A DNA stretch of 64,000 nucleotides from Collinsella aerofaciens (GCA_008668235.1 RQCP01000043.1:76197-140196), one strand, 5' to 3'. Positions 24,973-33,898 are shown, numbered from the stretch's first letter. Notes: a model not told the origin generated them from the letters alone. Numbers and translations: made by a program.

Positions 24973-27155
24973 TGTCTCAGACGGCGCAAGCGGTCGTTCA
25001 GAACCTTGTTGCTCGCGCTGTCAAGCTGGGCGATCGTCAGCTCGCTGCCGACATCCGCGCCTTTGCTGCGCAGCGCCAGTTTGGGCTTGTATTTGAACAC
25101 AACCGTCCAGAGCGACTTCGCCTTTATGGCAAGCCTATCATGGAGGGCGATGTCGTACAGGTGCTTCCCGAGCGTGGTAAAAAAGAGGACTCTAGCTCCC
25201 AACTGCTATGGTTGGTAAATGCCGTTCGGGGGGGGGTTGCTGATCTAAAGCCATATCAATCGCCCTCATATGACGAAAACGATTGTGAGCCCCGCTCCGT
25301 TGCTGTCGACGATGTCGTGCCTGTTGCTGAATATGACCAGCCGATTTATGCTGGCCTCAAAGAGACTGGGCGTGTCGAGCGCGCTGGCGATAAGCCCTAT
25401 CAAGTAGTCATTAACGGCGAAAACTACCATGCTCTTGAAACCTTGGCCTTTGCCTATGCAGGCAAAGTGGACTGCATATATATTGACCCACCCTATAACA
25501 CTGGCGCCCGCGACTGGAAATACAACAACGATTACGTCGACGGCTCCGACGCCTATCGCCACTCCAAGTGGCTTGCCTTCATGGAGCGCCGCCTCAAGCT
25601 CGCCAAGCAGCTGCTCAACCCCAACGATTCCGTACTCATCGTGACGATCGACGAGAAGGAGTACGCAAGGCTTGAGCTTCTTTTAGAGAGCGTTTTTCCC
25701 AACGCGACCGGTATCCAGACGGTTTCAATCACCATAAACAAGAACGGGGTTGCCCGCGGCAACCAGTTCAAGAGAGCTGACGAGTACGCTGTCTTTTGCT
25801 TTTTTGGCACCGCCGCGCCGTGCCAAGTGGACCGCAGACTCTATTCCGTTGAGTTCGGAGAACTTGAGGAAAAAGTGGCTGATGACGCGTCGAGCAGCCG
25901 CTCCCAACGTAAAGTACGTTGGGAGCGGCTGCTGAGGGGCGGTCCCAATGCCGCTCGCACCGCAAGGCCGAACCTCTTCTATCCCATCTATATCGATGAG
26001 GAGACCGCGACAATTAAGGAGCTCGGCGCTTCTCTCCCCCTTGAACAAGACTGGACAAAGATACCGACAAAAACGGGTCTCAGGGCAGTTTGGCCTATTA
26101 GGACCGATGGCCGAGAGGCGACTTGGAGGATCTCCCAGAATGCTCTACAGGCCAAGCTTGATCGCGGGTGCGCAAAAGTAGGTGAGTACAACAAAAAGAG
26201 TGATCGGTACTCCCTCCTTTACCTAGGAGATTCCCAAGAGGAGCGTCTCAAGAATGGAGAAATAAAACTCATCGGCAAGGCTGAGGATGGGTCCTTGCTT
26301 CTCGAAGAGCAGGGAGAGCGCTCTGCCATTCCAACAACTGTTTGGAGTGGCACGCAGTTCTCTGCCGGTGAATACGGGAGCCGATATATCAAAAAGTTCA
26401 TCGGCGATAGGCGCTTCACATTTCCAAAGTCCCTTTATGCGACCGAGCTCTCAATCGCTTCCGTTGTTGCCGACAAGCCCGACGCCCTTGTAGTCGATTT
26501 CTTCTCAGGATCGGGCACCACGGCACATGCCGTCATGCGCTTGAACCATCAGGACGGCGGGCGCAGGCGCTCCATCAGCGTAACGAATAACGAGGTCTCC
26601 GAGGACGAATCCAAAAAGCTCACCAAGCGCGGTCTTCGCCAGGGCGACCCCGAATGGGAGGCGCTGGGCATCTGCCAGTACGTTACCAAACCACGCGTCA
26701 CGGCGGCCATCACGGGCAAGACGCCCGAGGGCGATTCCATCAAGGGTGACTACAAGTTCACCGACGAGTTCCCCATGGCCGACGGCTTCGAGGAAAACGC
26801 CGTCTTCTTTGACCTCACCTACGAAGACCCGGACGCCGTCGAGCTGGGCGTGGCCTTCGAGGAGATCGCGCCCCTGCTCTGGCTGCGCGCTGGTTCGCGT
26901 GGCAGCATCATCAAGCACGAGCAGCCGGGCTTTGCCATGGCCGACGCCTACGCCGTCCTCTTCGACTTTGCTTCGGTCGGCGCTTTCATAGACGCCGTCA
27001 AGCAGAATGCCAGCATAGGGTGCGCCTATGTGATCACGGACGACACGGCTCGATACGCCTCCGTCAAGGCACAACTGCCTGGGCTCGACGTCGTCCGCCT
27101 GTACGAGAACTACCTGCAATCGTTCAAGATTGCCGCCGAGGATGCGGTGAGGTAA
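24972..27155 (+). CDS. Type III restriction-modification DNA methyltransferase (Mod)
   Basis: A 727-residue adenine methyltransferase. The catalytic motif IV DPPY (YIDPPYNTGARDWKYNNDY) is at about residues 172-175. The SAM-binding motif I FFSGSGTTAHA follows at about 510, the beta-class order of type III Mod subunits. Between them lies the target-recognition region, whose base and codon use is more AT-rich than the ends, suggesting domain exchange. The start overlaps the RHH stop codon. A tract of nine G residues at 25228-25236 is currently in frame (VRGGV). Mod methylates the recognition site and directs Res, encoded two bases downstream. Confidence 0.93.
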   Translation: MSQTAQAVVQNLVARAVKLGDRQLAADIRAFAAQRQFGLVFEHNRPERLRLYGKPIMEGDVVQVLPERGKKEDSSSQLLWLVNAVRGGVADLKPYQSPSYDENDCEPRSVAVDDVVPVAEYDQPIYAGLKETGRVERAGDKPYQVVINGENYHALETLAFAYAGKVDCIYIDPPYNTGARDWKYNNDYVDGSDAYRHSKWLAFMERRLKLAKQLLNPNDSVLIVTIDEKEYARLELLLESVFPNATGIQTVSITINKNGVARGNQFKRADEYAVFCFFGTAAPCQVDRRLYSVEFGELEEKVADDASSSRSQRKVRWERLLRGGPNAARTARPNLFYPIYIDEETATIKELGASLPLEQDWTKIPTKTGLRAVWPIRTDGREATWRISQNALQAKLDRGCAKVGEYNKKSDRYSLLYLGDSQEERLKNGEIKLIGKAEDGSLLLEEQGERSAIPTTVWSGTQFSAGEYGSRYIKKFIGDRRFTFPKSLYATELSIASVVADKPDALVVDFFSGSGTTAHAVMRLNHQDGGRRRSISVTNNEVSEDESKKLTKRGLRQGDPEWEALGICQYVTKPRVTAAITGKTPEGDSIKGDYKFTDEFPMADGFEENAVFFDLTYEDPDAVELGVAFEEIAPLLWLRAGSRGSIIKHEQPGFAMADAYAVLFDFASVGAFIDAVKQNASIGCAYVITDDTARYASVKAQLPGLDVVRLYENYLQSFKIAAEDAVR
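25228..25236 (+). repeat. G9 homopolymer in mod (possible phase-variation switch)
   Basis: Nine consecutive G residues lie around codons 86-89 of mod. Gain or loss of one G would shift the frame and truncate Mod before its catalytic motif. Such tracts are the usual cause of phase-variable type III methyltransferases. No other G run this long was noticed in the window. Confidence 0.75.
25894..25932. repeat. Perfect 18-bp inverted repeat inside mod
   Basis: Arms at 25894-25911 and 25915-25932 are exact reverse complements around a 3-base loop (AAG). The sequence encodes SRSQRKVRWERLL at the edge of the target-recognition region. The mRNA would form a very stable hairpin there. Confidence 0.85.
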
Positions 27156-27157
27156 AC

Positions 27158-30067
27158 ATGAGAGTCGAACTTAAGGATTTCCAAGCCGGTGCGGTCGCGA
27201 CCCTGGCGAACAAGTTGCAGTCGATGCGCCGACGCTACGAGCAGGACGGCGAGCTGTCCTCGATATGCCTCGCATCTCCCACGGGGTCGGGCAAAACGGT
27301 CATGTGCGCAGCGACGATCGAAGCGCTCTTCTTCGGAGACGACGATCTGAGCCTCATGCCCGACGAGAATGCCGTCGTTCTTTGGCTCTCGGATTCCCCG
27401 AGCCTGAACGAGCAGACGAGCGTGCGTTTCTCAAACGTGGCGGACAAGCTGGCAGACAGCATCCTTGACAGGCGCCACCTGGTCACAATTACCAACGACT
27501 TCGGAGCCGCGCACGACATTCTCGAGCCGCGCCACGTCTATTTCCTCAGCAAGGACCTACTCAGTAAGAACGGCCTGCTCACCAAGGGTAGTGAGGCCAA
27601 CTCCGGCCGCGTGTTCTGGGACATCCTTGACCGCACCATCAGGGACCCGGAGCGTAACCTCTATCTGTTCATAGACGAGGCCCATCGCGGTCTGGGGGCC
27701 AATGCCTCGAGCGAGCGCGGCACCGCGACGATCTACGCCAGCCTCATTGATGGGCTCGACGGCCGTGCAGCGATGCCCATCGTCGTCGGGGTCTCTGCCA
27801 CGCCGCAGAGGTTCGAGGCGGCCATGGACCAGCGCGCCGATCGCGTACGTATGCCAAAGGTCGCTGTGACCCCTCGCGAGGTCCAGGAGTCAGGTCTGCT
27901 CAAGGACATCATCGAGTTGCGCGTGCCAGAGAAGGACGACCCGGTCGAGCACCAGTACCTCACTATGGCGTGCGAGCGCTATGCACTGACTTGCCGCGAA
28001 TGGAGCGAGTACTGTGCCCGTGAGGGCGAGAGCCCCGTCAACCCGCTGCTGCTCATCCAAGCGGCGGACAACGTGAGCAACTCGGCCCTGGCTGAGATGT
28101 GCGACCAGATCACGGGCCTGGTCCCCGGCCTTTCCGAGGCGATGTCGTTCGCCAACGTCTTCGGCGAGCATAAGGACATCGCGGCGGGAAAATACCTTAT
28201 TCCCTATGTCGAACCCGAGTTCGTTCAGGACACCTCGCGCATTCGCGTGCTCTTCGCCAAGGAGGCTGTCTCCAACGGATGGGACTGCCCGCGAGCGGAG
28301 GTCATCTTCTCGCAGCGCAGGCGTTCGGACTCGACCTATATCGCACAGCTCGTGGGACGTATGGTACGCACTCCACTTGCGCGGCGCATCGAATCCGATG
28401 ATCTTTTGAACTCCGTCGCCTGCTACCTGCCCCAGTTCAATCCCGAGAGCACTCAGGACGTGGTCGACTACCTCATGGGCCGCAAGGACGACATGGGCGA
28501 GAGCTCCATCGGCAAGCAGAACATCGTTCTCAACCCCGTGACTATCACGGCGGCTGCGCCCAAGTCCGAAGCCGACTACCAACAGGAGCTCAAGGCGTAC
28601 GAGGAGAACGAGAAGGCCATTGAGGCGGCGCGGCAGGCACAACCCGGCTACCGGGCGCCACTTGCCGGCATCGCGATTCAAGAGCCGTTGGACATGCAGG
28701 GAACGCAGCCCTCGCTTGCCTCGGCGGTCAGGCCCGTCGACGTTCCGGCGCCAGAAGCGGAGCCGGCGCCTCAGCCCGCAACGGGCAACTACGTTGCAGC
28801 GCCTGCCCCGCAGCAACCTGCGACACCTGAGCCAAGTTCCACACAGACCGAGCCGACCCAGCCCGTCTCGGTCGTAAAACCCGTGCCCATGGCAAAGCCC
28901 AAGCCGCCCACCAAACGCGAGCAGTCTTTCACGCATCAGGAGTGGCAGGGCATCCGCACAGCCTTCGATTCCATACCCGTCCAGCGCATTCCGAAGAAGG
29001 CCAGAAACGAATTCCAGAGCCTGGTTAAGACGGCGACTCTGCTTGTCGAGACCGGCCTCGATGTCAATGCCGCGGCCGACGTGAAAAAACAGTTCGTCCA
29101 GAAGCTCAAGGGATACATCGTTGCTAACGAGGACGAGTACCGCGAAGCCAAACACGACGTAGAGGTTGCCGAGACCGTCAAGATCACGCTCGACAAGCTC
29201 AACGAGACCGAGGACCAGGAGCAGGAGGAGGCCCGCACGGACGCCGAGGGCCTCAGAAAGGCCGCCCGCGACGCCGACATGCATTTCACTAAGGAGTTTG
29301 CGAATGAGTATCGTCGCGCCAACTTCAAGGAGCTTGGGCGCCCCGAGTGCGACTTGCGCCTTGCCGCAGCGGTGCGCACACAGGCCATCGTTGATGCGCT
29401 CGAGGGCTGGGCGGCTCAATGCCGAAAGGAATACTTCGATAAGGTCGATGGATCTGGCGATTATGACTACCTTAACGACTCGGCAAAGCAGCGTTACGAC
29501 GAGCTGGCCCGTGAAACTGAGGGCAAGCGCCTCACAAAGATAGAGTGGCCCACGTCTACCAGCACGTCGGACGACTTCGCTAAATATCCGTGCCATATCG
29601 TGCAGAAAGAGGACGGCCTCTGCCCGCTCGACCTGAACCCGGCGGAAGACTATATCGTTAGGAACGAATTGGCAAAGAATCGCACGGTTGCCTTCTATCG
29701 CAATCCGTCGGGCAGCATGTCTGCTAAGGCATTTTCGATTCCGTACATGTCTTCGGTGGGACGCAAGGCCCTGCATCCAGACTTCCTCTTCTTCGTGAAG
29801 GATGCAGCGGGCGTCATCAGGCCGTCCATCGTTGACCCTCATGGCGAGTTCCTCGGCGACACGCTAGCAAAGCTTAGGGGCTATGTGACCTATCTGCGCG
29901 ATTATCCCGATGTGTTCAAGCAGGTACTCTTCGTCGGGGATATGGGCGAGGGCGTGTACAAGGTGCTCAACCTCTTGCGATCCGATGTGCAGGATGCCGT
30001 GATGGGCTACAGCGATGTCGACTGTAAGGCGCTCTTCTACGGCTCCTTCGCAAACGACTATCACTAG
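27158..30067 (+). CDS. Type III restriction endonuclease, Res helicase subunit
   Basis: A 969-residue superfamily 2 helicase. It starts MRVELKDFQAGAVATL two bases after mod ends. Walker A is SPTGSGKTV (about 40-48), the DEAH box is LFIDEAHRGLG (about 170), and motif III is GVSATPQ (about 212). QLVGRMVRTPLARR is motif VI. A proline-rich linker lies at about 510-590, followed by a charged helical region. The C-terminal PDFLFF...SIVDPHG (about 875-895) resembles a PD-(D/E)XK-type nuclease core but in degenerate form. With Mod it forms the restriction complex. Confidence 0.9.
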   Translation: MRVELKDFQAGAVATLANKLQSMRRRYEQDGELSSICLASPTGSGKTVMCAATIEALFFGDDDLSLMPDENAVVLWLSDSPSLNEQTSVRFSNVADKLADSILDRRHLVTITNDFGAAHDILEPRHVYFLSKDLLSKNGLLTKGSEANSGRVFWDILDRTIRDPERNLYLFIDEAHRGLGANASSERGTATIYASLIDGLDGRAAMPIVVGVSATPQRFEAAMDQRADRVRMPKVAVTPREVQESGLLKDIIELRVPEKDDPVEHQYLTMACERYALTCREWSEYCAREGESPVNPLLLIQAADNVSNSALAEMCDQITGLVPGLSEAMSFANVFGEHKDIAAGKYLIPYVEPEFVQDTSRIRVLFAKEAVSNGWDCPRAEVIFSQRRRSDSTYIAQLVGRMVRTPLARRIESDDLLNSVACYLPQFNPESTQDVVDYLMGRKDDMGESSIGKQNIVLNPVTITAAAPKSEADYQQELKAYEENEKAIEAARQAQPGYRAPLAGIAIQEPLDMQGTQPSLASAVRPVDVPAPEAEPAPQPATGNYVAAPAPQQPATPEPSSTQTEPTQPVSVVKPVPMAKPKPPTKREQSFTHQEWQGIRTAFDSIPVQRIPKKARNEFQSLVKTATLLVETGLDVNAAADVKKQFVQKLKGYIVANEDEYREAKHDVEVAETVKITLDKLNETEDQEQEEARTDAEGLRKAARDADMHFTKEFANEYRRANFKELGRPECDLRLAAAVRTQAIVDALEGWAAQCRKEYFDKVDGSGDYDYLNDSAKQRYDELARETEGKRLTKIEWPTSTSTSDDFAKYPCHIVQKEDGLCPLDLNPAEDYIVRNELAKNRTVAFYRNPSGSMSAKAFSIPYMSSVGRKALHPDFLFFVKDAAGVIRPSIVDPHGEFLGDTLAKLRGYVTYLRDYPDVFKQVLFVGDMGEGVYKVLNLLRSDVQDAVMGYSDVDCKALFYGSFANDYH

Positions 30068-30134
30068 GATTGTCGGGATTTGCCTGGCGGGCGTCTCGGA
30101 TCATATACAAGAACCGAATTAGTAAGGCTCGCTA

Positions 30135-30163
30135 AGGCGGCCGTCCGTTAGGGGCGGCCGCCT
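30135..30163 (+). terminator. Probable terminator of the R-M operon
   Basis: AGGCGGCCG and CGGCCGCCT form a perfect 9-base stem with an 11-base loop, followed by TCTCTTC. It lies 68 bases beyond the res stop codon. Confidence 0.6.
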
Positions 30164-30456
30164 CTCTTCAGTCTTGACCAATGATTTCAAGCATTTCGGT
30201 GGCATTCGCCGGTCATGACCTCGTATCCGTTACGTGGGTGGCACCTCCGCTACGCCGCGTCAAGGGGCCCATGAGACCCCGCACAAACCTCCGCTCCGCT
30301 CCGGTTGGTGGAGGTCGTCATGGACTCCCTTGACCCGTCTTCGCTCCGGTGCGGCTTTGCAGGGAGCAAAGCCGACGACGACGCGCGGCGTCGCCATTCG
30401 GCTTTGCCCGCAAGGGCGAGATGTTCAGGGCAGCGTGCCCGGAAACGGAGGAAGAC
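30164..30456. other. Gene-free spacer before the DUF2958 gene
   Basis: Several short GC-rich dyads are present (CTCCGCT/AGCGGAG-type repeats around 30240-30310, GCAAAGCC repeats around 30355-30405). Open frames here lack ribosome binding sites and recognisable sequence. I see no gene. Confidence 0.4.
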
Positions 30457-30756
30457 ATGCAGGAGCTGATGACGAGGGAGATTGCGGAGGGGCTGCCGAG
30501 GCTCTATGAGCAAGACGGCGCGGAAGACCCCATCGTCTACGTTCATTACTTCTCGTGTGTGAGCGGATGGGACTGGTGGCTGCTCGAGTTTGACGGCACG
30601 GACGAGGCGTTCGGCCTCGTCGAGGGCTACGACGACGAGTTGGGTTATTTCAGTCTCAAGGAGATGGTCGAGTTGAATCGCTCGATGGGGTTCGCCGTCG
30701 TCGAGCGCGACGAACACTTCTCCCCGAAGCCGCTCAGCGCCGTCAGGAGGAGGTAG
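30457..30756 (+). CDS. DUF2958 domain protein
   Basis: A 99-residue protein starting MQELMTREIAEGLPRLYEQ after a GGAGGAA site. The motifs DPIVYVHYFS, WLLEFDGTDEAFGLVEGYDDELGYFSL and HFSPKPLS follow the DUF2958 family closely. Members are carried by plasmids, phages and integrative elements, and their function is unknown. It is the first gene of a small plus-strand pair inside the island. Confidence 0.85.
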   Translation: MQELMTREIAEGLPRLYEQDGAEDPIVYVHYFSCVSGWDWWLLEFDGTDEAFGLVEGYDDELGYFSLKEMVELNRSMGFAVVERDEHFSPKPLSAVRRR

Positions 30757-30760
30757 CTCC

Positions 30761-31054
30761 ATGGAGATGGACGAGTTTGACGCCGCGGGCAGATTCGGCA
30801 AGTCCCCGGGCGGAGCCGTCGGGCTGACTGTCGTCGTCGAGTTTGAGTTGGGTGGCGAGGGCGGGGCGTTCGAGATGGGCACAGCTCTGGAGGGGTCGCC
30901 CGAACTCGGGCGACTCGTCTCGGACGCATGCGACGAGGCCGACGCCTTGGTGGGGGACGGGGGCGGATGGGCTGCCGGCCGAATCGGATTCGGAGACGTG
31001 GAGAGCATCGACTGCGAGAGCGGCCGGACCGTGCACGTTGCCGAAGAGGGGTGA
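30761..31054 (+). CDS. Hypothetical small acidic protein
   Basis: The 97-residue protein (MEMDEFDAAGRFGKSPGG) starts four bases after the DUF2958 gene, with GGAGGAGG seven bases upstream of its ATG. It is strongly acidic and glycine-rich, with no membrane segment and no family I recognise. Acidic small proteins on mobile elements are sometimes DNA mimics or antirestriction factors. That would fit next to a restriction system but is speculation. Confidence 0.5.
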   Translation: MEMDEFDAAGRFGKSPGGAVGLTVVVEFELGGEGGAFEMGTALEGSPELGRLVSDACDEADALVGDGGGWAAGRIGFGDVESIDCESGRTVHVAEEG

Positions 31055-31280
31055 AGCGTACACAGAGAGCGCGGGCATGCCATCGGCGTGCCCGCGCCAG
31101 CTTTTCCGGGGATGCCTCGCGCCATCCCCGAGCCCCTGCGCGCCAAGGGGCGGTGCCCCTTGGAACCTTGGCTAAGGTGGCTCGGGGGACATGGAGGATA
31201 CCGGAGCGCGTGCGTCCGGCGGTATCAACAGAACTCAACCTGATGCTTGACCGCTACGGCCTAGAATTCGGCGGCTTCCG

Positions 31281-32513
31281 CTACTTCGTGGCACCGCAGG
31301 AACAAGTGTAGTATGCCGCAGAATCTGTAATCGTAACCGTTTCCTCCCATGCCGCAGAATCTGTAATCGTAACCGTTTCCTCCCATGCCGCAGAATCTGT
31401 TACGGTATTGTATACCGTATGATATGCGCCACATGCTTTATTGCCTGCCATAAGTGCATTATACCCATGAGCTTGTTCATTGCCCGTGATATCTGCTCCG
31501 CAGCCGTTGCAAATTGAGCGCTCTTCCGTATGGGTAACTGCGGGATGGTACACTTTCTCCGTATGGGTCACTGCGGGATGGTACACCTTCTCCGTATGGG
31601 TCACCGCAGGATGGTAGATATCATACTTATGAACATGCGCCGGGGTGTCATCCTTTTTCGATGAACTGCCTGAATTGGTGTTTGAGCCGGAGTTGCTGCT
31701 GTTGCCGCCACTCGGCTTGCTATCGGATTTTCCTTCGTCTTTCTTGGAGGATGAATTGCTCTTGTTTCCAGGATTATCGGAGCTGCCTGTGGTCTTCTTG
31801 CTGTCGGAAGTTTCCGGGGTCTTCGCGTCGGACTTCTCTTCCTTGGCGGTCTCCTGAGCCTTATCGGTCTCCTTCTCAACGACATCGGTATCGGCGTTCG
31901 GGTTCTTCTTGATGTTGTCCTCGAACTTCTTCACGACCTCAGCGCCCTTGTCCCCGGTCAGGGTGGAATCGCCCTTCTTCACGGCTTCCGCAACGTCCTT
32001 GGCAATGGCTGTCAGGTCATCCTTCGTCACCTTGTCCGCATCCACCTTATCGAAAGTCACGCCTGTGGCAACTGTCTTGTCGGCTTTTCCGGCGGTAACC
32101 TTCTTCGATGGCACCTTATAGATGGAGCCGTCGGCGTTCACCGGTGAGATGAATGTGACGGTATAGGTACCGGACTCACCGACCTTCACGGTCACCTGCT
32201 TGTTCGCGGCGATGGCGGTGTAGAAGTCTACTTTCCCGTCCTCATCCTCGATATGGGCGATGACGGGCGTGGAGGTTTCCGTATCCCAGCCGTCAGCCTT
32301 CACCTCAAGGGAAAGCACCATGTCCTGCTCCTCATCGTCCTTTGACTGGGACACCGCAGGGGCATTGGAATCTCCCGTCCAACTGGCATGTGAGATAGCG
32401 TAAGCCCCGCAGCCGATGAGAAGCGTCGCACAGAGGATTCCTGCACCAGCCGCGCAGACCTGTTTACGGGAGAACTCGCGCCCGAAGAGCTTGATTCGAC
32501 CGCTATTTTCCAT
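31281..32513 (-). CDS. Exported surface protein with tandem His/Trp repeats
   Basis: The 410-residue protein starts MENSGRIKLFGREF; this ATG overlaps the end of the upstream gene. One hydrophobic segment near residues 20-40 acts as signal or anchor. A beta-type domain (about 50-150) is followed by a long low-complexity Ser/Lys/Asp linker (about 200-290). The C-terminus has three copies of an 11-residue repeat (YHPAVTHTEKV), a CNGCGAD knuckle, two DSAAWEETVTIT repeats and the ending YTCSCGATK. Such repeats occur in cell-surface proteins of gut bacteria. Metal binding by the His/Cys-rich end is plausible. Confidence 0.7.
   Translation of the reverse strand: MENSGRIKLFGREFSRKQVCAAGAGILCATLLIGCGAYAISHASWTGDSNAPAVSQSKDDEEQDMVLSLEVKADGWDTETSTPVIAHIEDEDGKVDFYTAIAANKQVTVKVGESGTYTVTFISPVNADGSIYKVPSKKVTAGKADKTVATGVTFDKVDADKVTKDDLTAIAKDVAEAVKKGDSTLTGDKGAEVVKKFEDNIKKNPNADTDVVEKETDKAQETAKEEKSDAKTPETSDSKKTTGSSDNPGNKSNSSSKKDEGKSDSKPSGGNSSNSGSNTNSGSSSKKDDTPAHVHKYDIYHPAVTHTEKVYHPAVTHTEKVYHPAVTHTEERSICNGCGADITGNEQAHGYNALMAGNKACGAYHTVYNTVTDSAAWEETVTITDSAAWEETVTITDSAAYYTCSCGATK
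31313..31396. repeat. 36-bp tandem repeat, about 2.3 copies
   Basis: Units starting at 31313, 31349 and 31385 encode the DSAAWEETVTIT repeats of the exported protein. The first two are almost identical at the DNA level, so copy number could change by slippage. Confidence 0.85.
31525..31617. repeat. 33-bp tandem repeat, about 2.8 copies
   Basis: Units with a 33-base period starting near 31528, 31561 and 31594 encode the YHPAVTHTEKV repeats of the exported protein. Confidence 0.85.
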
Positions 32514-33309
32514 TCGTGAACACCGGGTCATACATCGTCTCTCCCAGCTTCAGAACCAGGCTGTCGTTACGTTTCTCGAGGGTATAGGCCACCGACGTCC
32601 CATCGGCCGTCAGCTCGCCCTTGTAAACGAGCGGGCGCGGTGTCGAGTCGGTATCCTTCGCCCTCTGGTCTTTGACCGTGAGGCTGTACTTTCCCGAATG
32701 GTCCGATGCGGCCCATTCGTCATCACTGGGACCTTGAGTGAACAGATAGCCCTTTTGGTTATACGACGCCTTCTTGAATGCGATCTTTCCGCTGTCGAAG
32801 TTGATCTCCTCGGGGCTCGCCATGGACTCCGGCCGGTTCGAGCGTTCCCATTCCTGCGATTCAAGCAGCTCTTTGACGCGGGCGACCGCCTTTCCGGTGT
32901 AGTCCTCGTAGTACTTCTTCGCATCGTCCTCGCTCAGGAAATAGCGCTCGCCGTACTCCTCGTCGCCAGAGGGGATATAGGCATCCGCATCGTCGGCCTT
33001 CTTGAGCGTCAGGGTACCGAGCTCGCTTGAGCTCAATACGATGTTCTCGTCTTCCTGCCTCCACGTTCCCGAGGACTCGAACGACCCTGCGTAATGCCAG
33101 CCGTCCCCGTCGTCGAAGGTGATCGTCGTCTCGGAACCCAGCTTGTTATTCGTCATCTTCCCGAGGGCGACGTTGTCGCAGACCGATATGTAATAGAGCG
33201 TCTTTCCCTTCACTCCCGTCGGTCCGCATCCGCTCAAGCCGCTCAATCCGGCAATCGACATCAGTCCGACAGCGCCCAAAAAGCCGCGCCGGGATACATT
33301 CATCGCCAT
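32503..33309 (-). CDS. Lipoprotein with twin-arginine-like signal
   Basis: A 268-residue protein. The ATG at 33309 is seven bases after AAAGGAG. The N-terminus MAMNVSRRGFLGAVGLMSIAG has the SRRGFLG twin-arginine motif, and LSGLSGCG gives a lipobox with Cys near residue 27. The rest is hydrophilic and predicted beta-rich (WHYAGSFESSGTWRQEDENIVL, YSLTVKDQRA) with no recognised domain. Its stop overlaps the start of the repeat-bearing surface protein, so the two are likely translated and displayed together. Confidence 0.75.
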   Translation of the reverse strand: MAMNVSRRGFLGAVGLMSIAGLSGLSGCGPTGVKGKTLYYISVCDNVALGKMTNNKLGSETTITFDDGDGWHYAGSFESSGTWRQEDENIVLSSSELGTLTLKKADDADAYIPSGDEEYGERYFLSEDDAKKYYEDYTGKAVARVKELLESQEWERSNRPESMASPEEINFDSGKIAFKKASYNQKGYLFTQGPSDDEWAASDHSGKYSLTVKDQRAKDTDSTPRPLVYKGELTADGTSVAYTLEKRNDSLVLKLGETMYDPVFTNGK

Positions 33310-33400
33310 GGAAGTTCTCCTTTGATTCATAGATGGTACTTACGGCGATCCCTTCAACCTGGAAAAGGGCCACGTGAGCATTGTATTGCAAATTGTCACT

Positions 33401-33430
33401 ATATAGGTGTGACTCATATAGGTCCGACTC
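33401..33430. promoter_or_regulatory. Two 15-bp tandem direct repeats, probable operator
   Basis: ATATAGGTGTGACTC and ATATAGGTCCGACTC are contiguous at 33401-33415 and 33416-33430. They lie 33 bases upstream of the XRE gene and about 90 bases from the divergent lipoprotein gene. Confidence 0.6.
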
Positions 33431-33462
33431 AAATCATTGGCACCACCAGTCGGGAGGTACCA

Positions 33463-33693
33463 ATGACTCAGCTAGATGCAAAAATGAAAGTCGGACTTCG
33501 CATCAAGGAATTGAGAAACGCTCTTGGATACAGCCAGGAAGCCCTTGCGTACTCGATAGAGATGTCTCGAACCTATTTTGCCGAGGTCGAAACCGGGAAA
33601 CGGAACATCTCGATCGAGAACATAGAGCGCATAGCAAGGGGCCTTGGTGTTTCTCTAAGGGAGTTTTTCGATTCCGACCTGTTTACGGGGTGA
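33463..33693 (+). CDS. XRE-family regulator
   Basis: A 76-residue helix-turn-helix protein (MTQLDAKMKVGLRIKELRNAL) with a GGGAGG site. The helix-turn-helix is YSQEALAYSIEMSRTYFAEVETGKRNIS at about 25-52, with a short C-terminal helix pair (IARGLGVSLREFFDSDLF). It is divergent from the lipoprotein operon and preceded by tandem 15-base repeats. It probably controls itself and the exported proteins. Confidence 0.85.
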   Translation: MTQLDAKMKVGLRIKELRNALGYSQEALAYSIEMSRTYFAEVETGKRNISIENIERIARGLGVSLREFFDSDLFTG

Positions 33694-33898
33694 CTCGGTG
33701 ACGGATCGCTGGAAAAAATCTGTGGATGCGCGGTGCTGCTTCTCTTTATGCTATTCGAATATCGCGAGACCTGTTGACTTCTATTTCCGCCACGAATCGG
33801 CGGTGCAGGATAAGGCTCCACTACGTTTCGCCGGAGGCGAACGGCGCAACTCGGCGAGCCGAGTTCGAAAGCGCGGGTAGATGCCTGCACCTAAAACG

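Noticed and set aside
27890..29842. 650-codon minus-strand frame opposite res
   Set aside because: No family similarity; the helicase motifs are on the plus strand.
31313..31617. Regular repeats considered as a CRISPR array
   Set aside because: Units are contiguous without spacers and encode protein repeats of the exported protein; no cas genes.
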